Source: Mucilaginibacter sp. (GTDB lineage Bacteria > Bacteroidota > Bacteroidia > Sphingobacteriales > Sphingobacteriaceae). From it: a DNA stretch of 64,000 bases. Below are positions 11,184-20,183 of the stretch, piece after piece (positions within the stretch are counted from its first letter, which is position 1; the number at the start of each line of letters is the position of its first letter). The translations under genes and the position numbers were made by a program. The notes under the pieces are model-generated. The model ran no database searches and had not been told where the DNA came from. It saw only the letters and a program-made list of their open reading frames with translations. The stretch spans positions 1 to 64,000 of the forward strand of contig JAUCSE010000019.1 of assembly GCA_030445275.1 (NCBI GenBank). The letters are read 5' to 3'.

Positions 11184-12734
11184 ATGAGCCCGCTAAAAAG
11201 ACAAATACTTTTAATAACCGTAATAGCAGCAGCTATTATGGAACTAATTGATACTTCCATAGTTAATGTTGCCCTGAACTACATGAGCGGGAATTTGGGC
11301 GCCACGCTCGAGGACATTTCCTGGGTCATCACCTCCTATGCCATTGCCAATGTGATCATTATCCCGATGACCAGCTTTTTGGTGAACAACCTGGGCCGGA
11401 GAAATTATTATATAGGCTCTATTCTACTTTTTACCTTTTGCTCTTTTATGTGCGGTAATGCCACCAATATTTGGGAACTGGTAACCTTCCGGTTTATGCA
11501 GGGCCTGGGCGGTGGCGCTTTACTTTCGGTTTCGGCCACAGTGGTCTTTGAATTATTCCCGAAGGAAAAACAGGCTACGGCCAGCGCCCTGTTTGGTATA
11601 GGTGTTTTTATTGGCCCCACCATTGGGCCTACCTTGGGCGGTTATATTACCGAGAACTTTTCATGGCCCTGGATATTTTATATAAATATACCTATTGGTA
11701 TAGCGGCCGCGGTTTCCTGCTTTTTTCTGTTATATGAACCCCTGATCAAGCAAAAGGTGGCTAAAGTAGATTGGGCAGGCATCATTTTACTAATCATCGG
11801 CATAGGATCGCTGCAGGTGGTGCTGGAGCGGGGGCAAACGGACGATTGGTTTGCGGCCGGTTATATTGTTTTTTTAACGGTTACTGCCATTTTATCGCTC
11901 ACCGCATTTGTTATTTGGGAGCTATATACCAAAAAACCGGTAGTTAACCTGCGCATATTAAGGTTCCGGTCGTTAAGTATTGCCGCTGTGCTTACTTTTA
12001 TTACCGGTATGGGCATGTATACGTCTATTTACCTAACTCCGGTTGTTGCGCAGCGCTTGCTGGGCTTTACCCCCACCCAATCCGGGCTTTTATTGTTGCC
12101 GGGCTCCATTGTGGCTGTACTGGCGTTGATCATTACCGGTAAATTATTGCAGAAAGGAGTTTCGGCTGCATTGATCGTGTTTTTTGGTTTCATGTGTTTT
12201 ATCTATTTTAACTGGTCAATGTCAAGGATCAACCTGGAAACGCCGGCTATTGACATCACCTTAAACTTGATATTCAGGGCAATAGGCATGGCCCTGCTTA
12301 CCGTTCCATTGGGTACGCTGGCAGTATCGGCCCTTGAACCAAAGGATATGCCGCAGGGTACCGCATTAAATAATATGATGCGGCAGTTGGGCGGTTCCTT
12401 TGGTATCTCTATCATTAATACTTATGTGGCCCGCCGGATAGCCTCGCACCGTATGGACCTGATTACACACATTACTGCGGATAACCCTGTATCGGTTTCA
12501 CGCATTAACGCCTATGCCGGCGCTTTCCATCAAAAAGGATTCAGCCTACTTGATGCCAAACAAAAAGCCATGCAACTGATTGAGAATATAGTGGTCAAGC
12601 AATCCTCCTTTTCCAGTTACCTGGACGGTTATTTCCTGATCGGGTTGTTTTTTGCTATTGTACTGCCCTTATTACTTTTTGTTGCCAAAAGGGATAAAAA
12701 GAAACCTCTGGTTATTCCGTCATCAGATCATTGA
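11184..12734 (+). CDS. MFS drug exporter, DHA2 (EmrB/QacA) family
   Basis: 516 aa, about 14 predicted membrane helices. Motifs of the 14-TM drug:H+ antiporters are seen: MELIDTSIVNVALNYM in TM1 (motif D1, LDxTVNVALP-like), the conserved RFMQGLGGG loop, and GPTIGPTLGGY (motif C, antiporter type) in TM5. Length is typical. It lies 90 bp after tetR behind the palindromic operator and ends opposite the aldo/keto reductase. Substrates are unknown. No membrane-fusion (EmrA) or outer-membrane partner is nearby, so it may act alone. Confidence 0.93.
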   Translation: MSPLKRQILLITVIAAAIMELIDTSIVNVALNYMSGNLGATLEDISWVITSYAIANVIIIPMTSFLVNNLGRRNYYIGSILLFTFCSFMCGNATNIWELVTFRFMQGLGGGALLSVSATVVFELFPKEKQATASALFGIGVFIGPTIGPTLGGYITENFSWPWIFYINIPIGIAAAVSCFFLLYEPLIKQKVAKVDWAGIILLIIGIGSLQVVLERGQTDDWFAAGYIVFLTVTAILSLTAFVIWELYTKKPVVNLRILRFRSLSIAAVLTFITGMGMYTSIYLTPVVAQRLLGFTPTQSGLLLLPGSIVAVLALIITGKLLQKGVSAALIVFFGFMCFIYFNWSMSRINLETPAIDITLNLIFRAIGMALLTVPLGTLAVSALEPKDMPQGTALNNMMRQLGGSFGISIINTYVARRIASHRMDLITHITADNPVSVSRINAYAGAFHQKGFSLLDAKQKAMQLIENIVVKQSSFSSYLDGYFLIGLFFAIVLPLLLFVAKRDKKKPLVIPSSDH

Positions 12735-12774
12735 GCAGTATTTAAAATCATTACATCGCCAAATAAAACACTAA

Positions 12775-13767
12775 TTAACTGTTTTGATGATTTGCAACTG
12801 GGGCTGATTTTTGAACTGTTGCCAGCACCTCATGAGGATAACCCAAAGAAACCGCACTCAGCCTGTTTAAATCATTTATATGCTCAGTACTTAAACTGAT
12901 AGCTGTAGCTTTTAGCGAATCCTCTAAGTGAGCAAGCGTTCGTGCCCCCACTATAGGGAAAGCTCCTTTTTGCAAAACCCATGCAAGTGCTACCTGACCA
13001 GGAGTAACGTCAAGTTCAGCAGCAATTAACAAAAGGTGATCAATAATTGTCTTTGTTGTAGCGTTTTCATGTTGATCTGCAGTGGTAATAAGGTTCATAC
13101 GCCCGGTTTCGCCTTTACGGTATTTTCCGGTAAGCAGTCCGCCCGCTAAGGGCGAATACATCATGGTACCCAAACCAAAATGTGCTGCCATAGCGATCAA
13201 CTCGCGATCTGCGGTACGTTGTAGTAAATTGTATTCAATTTGAATAGTTGCCAGTTGTATTGAACTAGCAATAACAGCGGCTTTCCAGGCAGGAAAATTT
13301 GTTAAACCCGTATATAAAACTTTGCCCGAGTGTACCAAATCTTCCATGCCCCTTATAATCTCTTCGGCAGGGGTTATGCCATCGTCAAAATGTGGCATGT
13401 AAATATCAATATAATCCGTCTTTAGGCGTTTCAAACTCAATTCAACCGCTTGCCTCATTGCTTTACGATGATTTCCGGAATTACTTACCGAAGGAGTAGC
13501 TTCGCTGCTGCGGGTATATTTTGTGCAAATAATAAAGTTATTGCGTTTATGTTTAGTAAAATCGCCTACAATCTCTTCGGCTTCACCAAGTTGATACTGG
13601 TCAGATATATCTATCAGATTACCTCCTGCGTCTGTATAGGCAGCTAATATCCGCTTCGCATCATCGGGGCTTGCACCGTAACCTTTACGCGTACCAAACA
13701 TACTCCCCCCTAATATCAACTCACTGGCGTATAAACCTGTATGTGTTCCAAATAACTTATAATTCAT
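12775..13767 (-). CDS. Aldo/keto reductase
   Basis: 330 aa. AKR fold marks: GGSMFGTRKGYGASPDDAKRILAAYTDAGGNLIDISDQYQ with the catalytic Asp/Tyr region, IICTKYT with catalytic Lys, SLKRLKTDYIDIYMPHFDDG, and SPLAGGLLTGKYRKGETGR followed by GARTLAHLEDSLKA for NADP binding. Part of the usual Tyr motif is IDISDQYQ rather than IDTADxY, a mild variation. The gene is divergent from an HxlR-type regulator (127 bp gap with promoters for both), a frequent pairing for redox- or aldehyde-responsive reductases. Confidence 0.92.
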   Translation of the reverse strand: MNYKLFGTHTGLYASELILGGSMFGTRKGYGASPDDAKRILAAYTDAGGNLIDISDQYQLGEAEEIVGDFTKHKRNNFIICTKYTRSSEATPSVSNSGNHRKAMRQAVELSLKRLKTDYIDIYMPHFDDGITPAEEIIRGMEDLVHSGKVLYTGLTNFPAWKAAVIASSIQLATIQIEYNLLQRTADRELIAMAAHFGLGTMMYSPLAGGLLTGKYRKGETGRMNLITTADQHENATTKTIIDHLLLIAAELDVTPGQVALAWVLQKGAFPIVGARTLAHLEDSLKATAISLSTEHINDLNRLSAVSLGYPHEVLATVQKSAPVANHQNS

Positions 13768-13786
13768 GGCTTTAATTTTATTGGTA

Positions 13787-13817
13787 CAAAGTTGGGCATG
13801 TGAGTATCAGTATACAA
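13787..13817 (-). promoter_or_regulatory. Promoter of the aldo/keto reductase gene
   Basis: On the minus strand TTG, a 20-nt spacer and CAACTTTG (one mismatch to TAnnTTTG), with a leader of about 20 nt. A semi-palindrome (GTATCAGTATACAAGTAC) overlaps the -33 region and may bind the divergent regulator. Confidence 0.5.
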
Positions 13818-13861
13818 GTACGGCTAAATTTACCCGTATCAGATAGTACATTCATATGACC

Positions 13862-13869
13862 TATATTTG
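13862..13869 (+). promoter_or_regulatory. -7 box of the hxlR-type gene
   Basis: TATATTTG matches the -7 consensus, 25 nt before the ATG. No clear -33 TTG is visible. Confidence 0.5.
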
Positions 13870-13894
13870 TACTTGATCTTTAAACCAAGTCATC

Positions 13895-14242
13895 ATGTAC
13901 CAAAGGAAATTACCGGTTTCATTAGATTGCGGGCTGCACCTGTTTATGGAAGTAATGAACGGAAAATGGAAGATCAATCTTATCTGGTGTATTCATTCAG
14001 GTTTTAAACGTCCGGGAGAATTACAGCGAAAGATGCCCAAAGCTTCCAGAAGGGTATTGGATACACAATTGAAACAATTAACAGATCATGGCATAATTTC
14101 AAAAATTGTATATGATGAACTCCCTTTAAAAGTGGAGTACGAATTAACAGTATTGGGAGAAACACTTATACCGGTCATTGCTTTTACAGCTCAATGGGGT
14201 GAAGATCACCGGGTAGAATTAGAAAAATTAATAAACCCTTAA
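13895..14242 (+). CDS. HxlR-family winged-helix regulator
   Basis: 115 aa, usual size for the family. Motifs: SLDCGLHLFMEVMNGKWKINLIWCIHSG, RPGELQRKMPKASRRVLDTQLKQLTDHGII, and the wing VYDELPLKVEYELTVLGETLIPVI. A Cys near position 13 in the CGL segment could be the redox sensor found in some HxlR/YodB proteins, although that role here is only an inference. Divergent from the aldo/keto reductase, its probable target. The GNAT gene follows 11 bp downstream. Confidence 0.93.
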   Translation: MYQRKLPVSLDCGLHLFMEVMNGKWKINLIWCIHSGFKRPGELQRKMPKASRRVLDTQLKQLTDHGIISKIVYDELPLKVEYELTVLGETLIPVIAFTAQWGEDHRVELEKLINP

Positions 14243-14253
14243 GTACAACCTGG

Positions 14254-14733
14254 GTGCCAGATGATCATTTTAATAAAATAAACATACGGGCGTTAGATCA
14301 GAACGAAACTGTGCCCTATAACCTGCTTTTGTTAGCCGATCCATCCAAGGCGCTTATTGATGTTTACTTAAGGAATTCGATCGTTTATATTGCCGAACAG
14401 GAAAACAAAACCATCGGTGTCTGTGTGCTTTGTAGCCTGAATAAAGTGACCGCAGAAATCAAGAATATTGCAGTTGCTACAGCATACCAAGGCAAAGGTA
14501 TTGGTACTTTACTGCTGAACCATGCCACAGCCATAGCGAAGGAACAGGGATTTAGAACCCTGATCATCAGCACAGCAAATTCAAGCGCCGGGCAATTGTA
14601 CCTGTATCAGAAACTGGGGTTTGAGATGATGGAGATCAGGAAGAATTTTTTTATAGATAACTATGCAGAACCGATTTACGAAAACGGAATTCGCTGCAAG
14701 GATATGATCATGTTATCTAAAAGCTTAAAATGA
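14254..14733 (+). CDS. GNAT-family N-acetyltransferase
   Basis: 159 aa with a GTG start 11 bp after the hxlR-type stop, the only plausible start. Acetyl-CoA motif A is IAVATAYQGKGIGTLLLNHATAIAKEQG, followed by motif B NSSAGQLYLYQKLGFEM. The final sequence KNFFIDNYAEPIYENGIRCKDMIMLSK matches small-molecule acetyltransferases of this type. Probably co-transcribed with the regulator. The acceptor substrate is unknown. Confidence 0.88.
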   Translation: MPDDHFNKINIRALDQNETVPYNLLLLADPSKALIDVYLRNSIVYIAEQENKTIGVCVLCSLNKVTAEIKNIAVATAYQGKGIGTLLLNHATAIAKEQGFRTLIISTANSSAGQLYLYQKLGFEMMEIRKNFFIDNYAEPIYENGIRCKDMIMLSKSLK

Positions 14734-14797
14734 CTGCTAGAACACTTTTTATTTGTTAATTACTAAGTACAAACTAGGCAGCGTGGCCCTGTAGATC

Positions 14798-14832
14798 GGG
14801 GATTGCTTCGTCGTTCCTCCTCGCAATGACGA
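14798..14832. repeat. Single arm of the attgcgaggYacgaagcaat repeat
   Basis: The inverted arm (ggattgcttcgtcg..ctcgcaatgacga) lies between two converging GNAT genes, without its partner arm. Confidence 0.6.
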
Positions 14833-14856
14833 CTTCTATTTGTTTTTAAACCCTTT

Positions 14857-15408
14857 CTAAAAAAGTTTCTTGCTCATGTGTATATCCTTAGGCTCTTTTT
14901 TCAAGAGTTCTTTGTCGGCAACATCCAATACATTACTACCATTGCTGAAATAAAAGGAAACAGCAGATTGTGTTTCTGTGGCAGAAATGTACAGGTATTT
15001 CGCGCCTCTTTTGCCGGCTTCATCGCCTATCATTTCTAAAATCCTGGTGCCTATCCCCTGTCTTCTGAAATTCCTGGATACGTACATTAATTGAACGGGT
15101 AACTGATCATGATCAGGGCCTACAAATTGATGCCCGAGTACACCAAAGCCAACTAAGGTTTCGCCTGCAAATGCACCTATGGCCATGCCTCCTTTGGTTA
15201 ACTCCAAGCGGTATTGTTCCTGAATTTCCTTTAGGTCATCAGTACTCCAGCTTAAACACTCCATATGCGTTTCGGTTTCCAACAACGTTCCCTGATCCAT
15301 TTCATAGGTAAGGTCAATAGTTTCGGACCGATCGATCTCTCCGAGCCTGCCGGTTATACTCAGATCCATCAGGCGATATACAATATTTTCATTATCAGGC
15401 TGATTCAT
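14857..15408 (-). CDS. GNAT-family N-acetyltransferase
   Basis: 183 aa. Motif A is MYVSRNFRRQGIGTRILEMIGDEAGKRG, followed by ISATETQSAVSFYFSNGS. An N-terminal extension (IVYRLMDLSITGRLGEIDRSETIDL) and ECLSWSTDDL precede the fold, as in a group of Bacteroidota and Firmicutes GNATs of unknown acceptor. A TAAATTTG box (15413-15420) ends 4 nt before the ATG, predicting a leaderless transcript and supporting this start. It is monocistronic. Confidence 0.9.
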   Translation of the reverse strand: MNQPDNENIVYRLMDLSITGRLGEIDRSETIDLTYEMDQGTLLETETHMECLSWSTDDLKEIQEQYRLELTKGGMAIGAFAGETLVGFGVLGHQFVGPDHDQLPVQLMYVSRNFRRQGIGTRILEMIGDEAGKRGAKYLYISATETQSAVSFYFSNGSNVLDVADKELLKKEPKDIHMSKKLF

Positions 15409-15412
15409 GATA

Positions 15413-15420
15413 CAAATTTA
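15413..15420 (-). promoter_or_regulatory. -7 box abutting the GNAT start codon
   Basis: TAAATTTG on the minus strand, 4 nt upstream of the ATG. No convincing -33 TTG is seen. Confidence 0.5.
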
Positions 15421-15574
15421 TGAATTAAACTATTGTCATTATAGCTTACCCCCAGCCGGAAATCCTTTACCTGTTCAAGGAAATATTTTGTATTAAAACA
15501 ATTTGGAACAAATTATTGTCTGAAAAATAAAAACTTATTGTAATTTTATTTAATAACCTATAAAATGAAAAACC

Positions 15575-15907
15575 ATGGGAAAATTTGTAATTAAAACAAG
15601 AACTAACGGCGAATTCCAATTTAATCTGAAAGCAGGCAATGGCGAAGTTATTTTAACCAGCGAAGGGTATACCACCAAAGCTGCTTGCGAAAATGGCATA
15701 GAATCGGTAAAAAAGAATAGCGTGGAAGACAAAAGATTTGACAGGCTTGAGTCAAAAAATGGAAAGCAATATTTCAATTTGAAAGCCACTAACGGGCAAA
15801 TAATTGGAACCAGTGAAATGTACGAAAGCAAGGCTGGCAGAGATAATGGAATAGAATCTGTAAAGAAAAATGCTCCTATTGCCACTACTGATGACCAAAC
15901 CGCCTAA
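15575..15907 (+). CDS. YegP-family protein (two DUF1508 repeats)
   Basis: 110 aa with two tandem DUF1508 units, each about 50 residues. Unit 1 is GEFQFNLKAGNGEVILTSEGY..ENGIESVKKN and unit 2 is KQYFNLKATNGQIIGTSEMY..DNGIESVKKN. The family is widespread and structurally known, but its function is unclear. Cytosolic and without a signal peptide. The opposite strand is also open over most of the gene, but has no family marks. A strong terminator follows at 16002. Confidence 0.92.
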   Translation: MGKFVIKTRTNGEFQFNLKAGNGEVILTSEGYTTKAACENGIESVKKNSVEDKRFDRLESKNGKQYFNLKATNGQIIGTSEMYESKAGRDNGIESVKKNAPIATTDDQTA

Positions 15908-16001
15908 ACTTTAAAGATGGCATATTGGTTCATATAACCGGTAAAATACAAGGGTTGGAGTTTATTAGTCGATGACCGGTAAACCATGCTCTTTCACAAA
16001 C

Positions 16002-16040
16002 AACAAAGCCCGATTTGTTAAAACAGATTGGGCTTTGTTG
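16002..16040 (+). terminator. Rho-independent terminator
   Basis: Stem AACAAAGCCCGAT..ATTGGGCTTTGTT with loop around ttgttaaaacag, then TGTGTTT. It ends the yegP-type transcript. The rest of the gap up to 16241 holds only the inverted repeat at 16154. Confidence 0.8.
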
Positions 16041-16153
16041 TGTTTACTTTACAGGTTAAGCTTTAAGGTACCTCCTTAATTTGATTCTTTATCTGGAATT
16101 TTAATATAAAACGTAGCTTTATTATTCCCAACTATACCGTTTTATTAAGGTAC

Positions 16154-16181
16154 TTTTAACCAATCTGATCATTGGTTAAAA
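16154..16181. promoter_or_regulatory. Perfect 11-bp inverted repeat upstream of the hybrid kinase gene
   Basis: TTTTAACCAAT and ATTGGTTAAAA with a 6-nt centre, 60 bp before the start codon. The AT content and absence of a T-run argue for a protein-binding site rather than a terminator. The binding protein is unknown. Confidence 0.45.
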
Positions 16182-16241
16182 TAATCATTGAACTAATTCT
16201 AATCACCTGCCTTCTTTTTACAGAAGTTTAAGCTATAATTC

Positions 16242-19200
16242 ATGGGAAAAGTAACTAAAGAAATCATTTCTCCATTGCAATTCCCGGTTGTTGGCATTGG
16301 CGCCTCAGCAGGTGGCCTTGATGCGGTTAAAGCTTTTTTAAAAGCATTGCCGGCTAAATCAGGTATGGCCTATGTTTTTGTTCAGCATTTAAGTCCGGAG
16401 CATGAAAGTATTTTACCCGAGATATTACAAAAAATAACTCCTTTTCCTGTTCAGCAAATCACCGATAATATACACCTGGAACAGGATCATTTATACATCA
16501 TTCCAGAAAATAAAGTGGTGACAACCACCGATGGTATACTTCAGCTTTCACCATTAGACAAGAAGAATAAAAAGGGCAATACTATTGATCTTTTCTTTTC
16601 TTCCTTAGGAATTGTACATCAAAGCTATGCCATAGGTATTGTTTTATCGGGTGCATTAAGCGACGGAACATTGGGCCTGCAGGTCATTAAATCGTACGGC
16701 GGTTTAACTTTTGCCCAGGACGAAGGATCGGCCGCATTTAGCAGCATGCCTAAAAGCGCGGTTAATGCAGGTGTGGTTGATTTTGTTTTACCGCCTGAAA
16801 AAATCGCCCAGCATCTGATCGCCATTAATCATCCTTTTCATGCCGATTATACCTCTTCAGAAATAACGGATACCATACCCGAGCAGGATAATGAGGTATT
16901 TAAACAGATACTCACTGTACTCCGCGTTAGGCGGGGAGTTGATTTTACTTATTATAAGCAAAGCACGCTAAAGCGCCGCATTGTTAGGCGAATGGCGCTG
17001 AATAAAGCCGATAAACCTGTTGATTACCTTGGCTTTCTTCGCGAAAACAAAAGTGAGCAGGACGCTTTATATAACGATATGCTGATCTCGGTCACCAACT
17101 TTTTTCGCGATACACAGAGCTTTGAAATGTTGTGCGACACCATATTGCCGGCATTGCTCAGCAAAAAAACGGATAAAAAATCGTTAAGGATCTGGATAGC
17201 AGGATGTGCCACCGGCGAGGAAGCGTACTCCATGGCCATGTGTTTGCAGGAGCATCTTGGAGATAAAGCCGCGGCCATGAAGATCCAGATATTTGCTACC
17301 GATATTTCTGAAACTGCTATTACCAAGGCCCGCACTGGTATTTACCGGCAAACAGAACTGGAAGGGGTGTCTTTATCCAGACTGCAGCAGTTTTTCATTA
17401 AACAGGATGGCGCTTACCAGGTAAGCAAGGTTATTCGTGATATGTGCGTATTTGCGCATCATAACCTGCTTAAAGATCCGCCCTTCTCCAAAATTGACCT
17501 GGTTAGTTGCCGCAATGTAATGATATACCTGGAACCGGTTTTGCAAAAAAAGGCTTTAACTACTTTCCACTATGCTTTAAACGAAGGCGGATACCTGATG
17601 CTGGGTAAATCAGAAACAATTGGTAACAGCACTGACATTTTTACGGCCTATAATAGCAAAGAAAAAATATACATCAGGAAAGGCCCCCTAGGCAGATTTA
17701 TGGCTGTAAGCTCGCCCGGACGAGAGCAAACTTTCAGAGAAATTGATAAAAGTGTTCAAAAGGAAAGCTCAAACAAAGATGTTTTCAGGGTGGCTGATGA
17801 AACCATGCTGGTTAGCTTTATGCCACCAGCTGTTTTAGTTAATGATAAATTTGATATTATACAGTTCAGGGGTCCAACAGAAACCTGGCTCGTACCACCA
17901 ATGGGCAAGCCAAGCTTTAACCTGTTAAAAATGGCCCGCGAAGGCCTGTCATTTGAATTGCGGAACCTCCTTCACCTGGCAAAAAAAACAAATTTGCCGG
18001 CACGTAAATTCGCAGTTTTTTTTAAGCTAAATGGCTTACAGCACTTTGTTAATATACAGGCGCTTCCTATTAAAGATGCCCTCGAGCCTTATTACCTGGT
18101 TGTTTTTCAAAATGTTTCATCAACCGGGGTTCAGCAGGAATATACTGAAGTAAACCCGGCGCTTGCAGCCACCGCTTATGATGAAAACGACTTGCGTATT
18201 GAGCAGCTGGAAAAAGAGCTGATCCAGGCCCGTGCAGATATGCGCGCGATTACCGAAGAGCAGGAAACGGCCAATGAAGAATTGCAAAGCGCGAATGAAG
18301 AGTTGCTTTCGGGCAGTGAGGAATTGCAAAGCCTGAATGAGGAACTGGAAACCTCTAAGGAGGAACTTCAAAGTACAAATGAAGAGGTAATGATAGTCAA
18401 TAAGGAATTATTGGACAGGAATGATCAGTTGAATAACGCCCGTTTGTACACAGAAGGCATTGTTAAAACCATACGCGACCCTTTACTTATTCTGGATAGT
18501 AACCTCCGTGTAAAAAGGGCTACCAGTGGTTTTTATCAAAAATTCAGGATCAGTGATAAGGAAACAGAAGGTTATTATATATACGAGCTCGGCCACCATC
18601 AATGGGATATTCCCGAGCTCAGGGATCTGCTGGAAAATATACTTCCTAAAAAGAAAGAGCTGGAAGATTTTGAGGTAGAACAGGTATTTCCCGTAATAGG
18701 AAAGCGCATAATGCGCCTGAATGCAAGGCAAATTGATAATGTAAACAGCGAACAACTGATATTACTATCCATTGAAGATATCACTGATAAAAGAAAAATA
18801 GAGCAGGGATTAGTTGAGGTTGAAACTTTACTTAATGAAAGTAAAGAAAGGTTAAAATTTGCTGTTGATTCTGCAGGCCTGGGTACCTGGGATTATGTAC
18901 CTCAATTAAAAGAATTGGTATGGGATAAACGGTGCAAGGAAATATTTGGATTATTATCGTCAAGCAAGGTTGATATCCTTTCATTTCTAAAAAAGATTCA
19001 CCCTGAAGACCGTGCCCGGGTTGAAAGCAGTATCCGTGAAACATTGGATAATAAAGATTCCGGAGAGTTTGATTTAGAATTCAGGACAGTTGCTATCCAT
19101 GAAAGAATCAAATGGCTTAAAGCAAAGGGCCGCGCCTATTTTAATAAACAGGGAACCGCCACACGCTTTATCGGGACCCTACTGGATATTACGGTGCAAA

Positions 19201-19916
19201 AATTGATTGATGAATCCACCCGCGACCTGTTAAGTAAAAAGGATGAATTTATCAGTATAGCCAGCCATGAACTAAAAACCCCCATCACCAGTTTAAAAGC
19301 AATTCTGCAAATTATAGAACGTGCCACTTTGCAAAAGGACGACATGAGGCCCTTACATACTTTTGTACAAAAAGCAAACAAACAAGTAGATAAACTTACT
19401 GAACTGGTTAAAGATTTATTGGATGTTACCAAGATACAGGCGGGTAAATTAGAATTAAGGAAAACTAAATTTATCCTTGGCGAATTAATTGAAGAATGTT
19501 GGGAAGAGCTACAGGTTAATTCACAACATCATCAGATTGTTGTTGAGGGCGATTCAAATATCGATATCATTGCCGATAGAAACCGGTTAGAGCAGGTCAT
19601 TATAAACCTCATCTCCAATGCTATTAAGTATTCGCCGGATAGTAATAAAGTGATTATCAATGTAGAGAAACTCATTGATGGTGTAAAGATAGCTGTTACA
19701 GATTTCGGGATTGGGATACCAAAAAATAAACAATCATTATTATTTGACCGATTTTACCGGGTTGATGAAAATTCAAAAAGATATGCAGGTCTGGGTCTGG
19801 GCTTGTTTATTTCGTCAGAGATTGTTAAACAGCATCAGGGCCATATCCATGTAGAAAGTACAGTGGGAAAAGGATCTACATTTTGGTTTATTATGCCCGA
19901 AACAGCCTCTAATTAA
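16242..19916 (+). CDS. CheB-CheR-PAS-histidine kinase fusion
   Basis: 1224 aa. CheB methylesterase domain (about 12-195) with the full triad Ser22 (GASAGG), His49 (FVQHLSPEH) and Asp141 (SGALSDGT). CheR methyltransferase (about 215-490) has the SAM loop AGCATGEEAYSMA and ATDISETAITKA. A long Glu-rich coiled coil (about 650-730) is followed by two PAS-like domains (about 735-855 and 867-990), HisKA with phospho-acceptor His1009 (SHELKTP) and a HATPase domain (DFGIGIPKNKQ, GLGLGLFISSEI). No receiver domain, and no chemotaxis or receptor gene nearby. Such fusions are known in Bacteroidota and may act on their own coiled coil; the partner regulator is not in view. Confidence 0.95.
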   Translation: MGKVTKEIISPLQFPVVGIGASAGGLDAVKAFLKALPAKSGMAYVFVQHLSPEHESILPEILQKITPFPVQQITDNIHLEQDHLYIIPENKVVTTTDGILQLSPLDKKNKKGNTIDLFFSSLGIVHQSYAIGIVLSGALSDGTLGLQVIKSYGGLTFAQDEGSAAFSSMPKSAVNAGVVDFVLPPEKIAQHLIAINHPFHADYTSSEITDTIPEQDNEVFKQILTVLRVRRGVDFTYYKQSTLKRRIVRRMALNKADKPVDYLGFLRENKSEQDALYNDMLISVTNFFRDTQSFEMLCDTILPALLSKKTDKKSLRIWIAGCATGEEAYSMAMCLQEHLGDKAAAMKIQIFATDISETAITKARTGIYRQTELEGVSLSRLQQFFIKQDGAYQVSKVIRDMCVFAHHNLLKDPPFSKIDLVSCRNVMIYLEPVLQKKALTTFHYALNEGGYLMLGKSETIGNSTDIFTAYNSKEKIYIRKGPLGRFMAVSSPGREQTFREIDKSVQKESSNKDVFRVADETMLVSFMPPAVLVNDKFDIIQFRGPTETWLVPPMGKPSFNLLKMAREGLSFELRNLLHLAKKTNLPARKFAVFFKLNGLQHFVNIQALPIKDALEPYYLVVFQNVSSTGVQQEYTEVNPALAATAYDENDLRIEQLEKELIQARADMRAITEEQETANEELQSANEELLSGSEELQSLNEELETSKEELQSTNEEVMIVNKELLDRNDQLNNARLYTEGIVKTIRDPLLILDSNLRVKRATSGFYQKFRISDKETEGYYIYELGHHQWDIPELRDLLENILPKKKELEDFEVEQVFPVIGKRIMRLNARQIDNVNSEQLILLSIEDITDKRKIEQGLVEVETLLNESKERLKFAVDSAGLGTWDYVPQLKELVWDKRCKEIFGLLSSSKVDILSFLKKIHPEDRARVESSIRETLDNKDSGEFDLEFRTVAIHERIKWLKAKGRAYFNKQGTATRFIGTLLDITVQKLIDESTRDLLSKKDEFISIASHELKTPITSLKAILQIIERATLQKDDMRPLHTFVQKANKQVDKLTELVKDLLDVTKIQAGKLELRKTKFILGELIEECWEELQVNSQHHQIVVEGDSNIDIIADRNRLEQVIINLISNAIKYSPDSNKVIINVEKLIDGVKIAVTDFGIGIPKNKQSLLFDRFYRVDENSKRYAGLGLGLFISSEIVKQHQGHIHVESTVGKGSTFWFIMPETASN

Positions 19917-20183
19917 AATAAAAAATGTGATCCGATATTTAAATTAAAAAATTGCAACAATACATTCAGCGGGGCGTTTAATTTAAGTAACTTTCCAAGC
20001 TTAACTAAAGCTAATACAAGCTTTGGTCATACCCACAACGTTATTAACCGGTAAAAAAGCAATTCGCTCATTAACCGATTATTTTACCAGGAACCTCCAT
20101 AAATTACAGGTTTCTGCCTTTCTTCTGCAGTGATGTTCATAAAAAAGAACACTCCTGTAACACTAAGTACTTTAACATAATTT

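Noticed and set aside
15550..15885. Open 111-codon frame on the minus strand opposite the YegP gene
   Set aside because: It has no family features and mirrors a gene whose two DUF1508 units are clear on the other strand.
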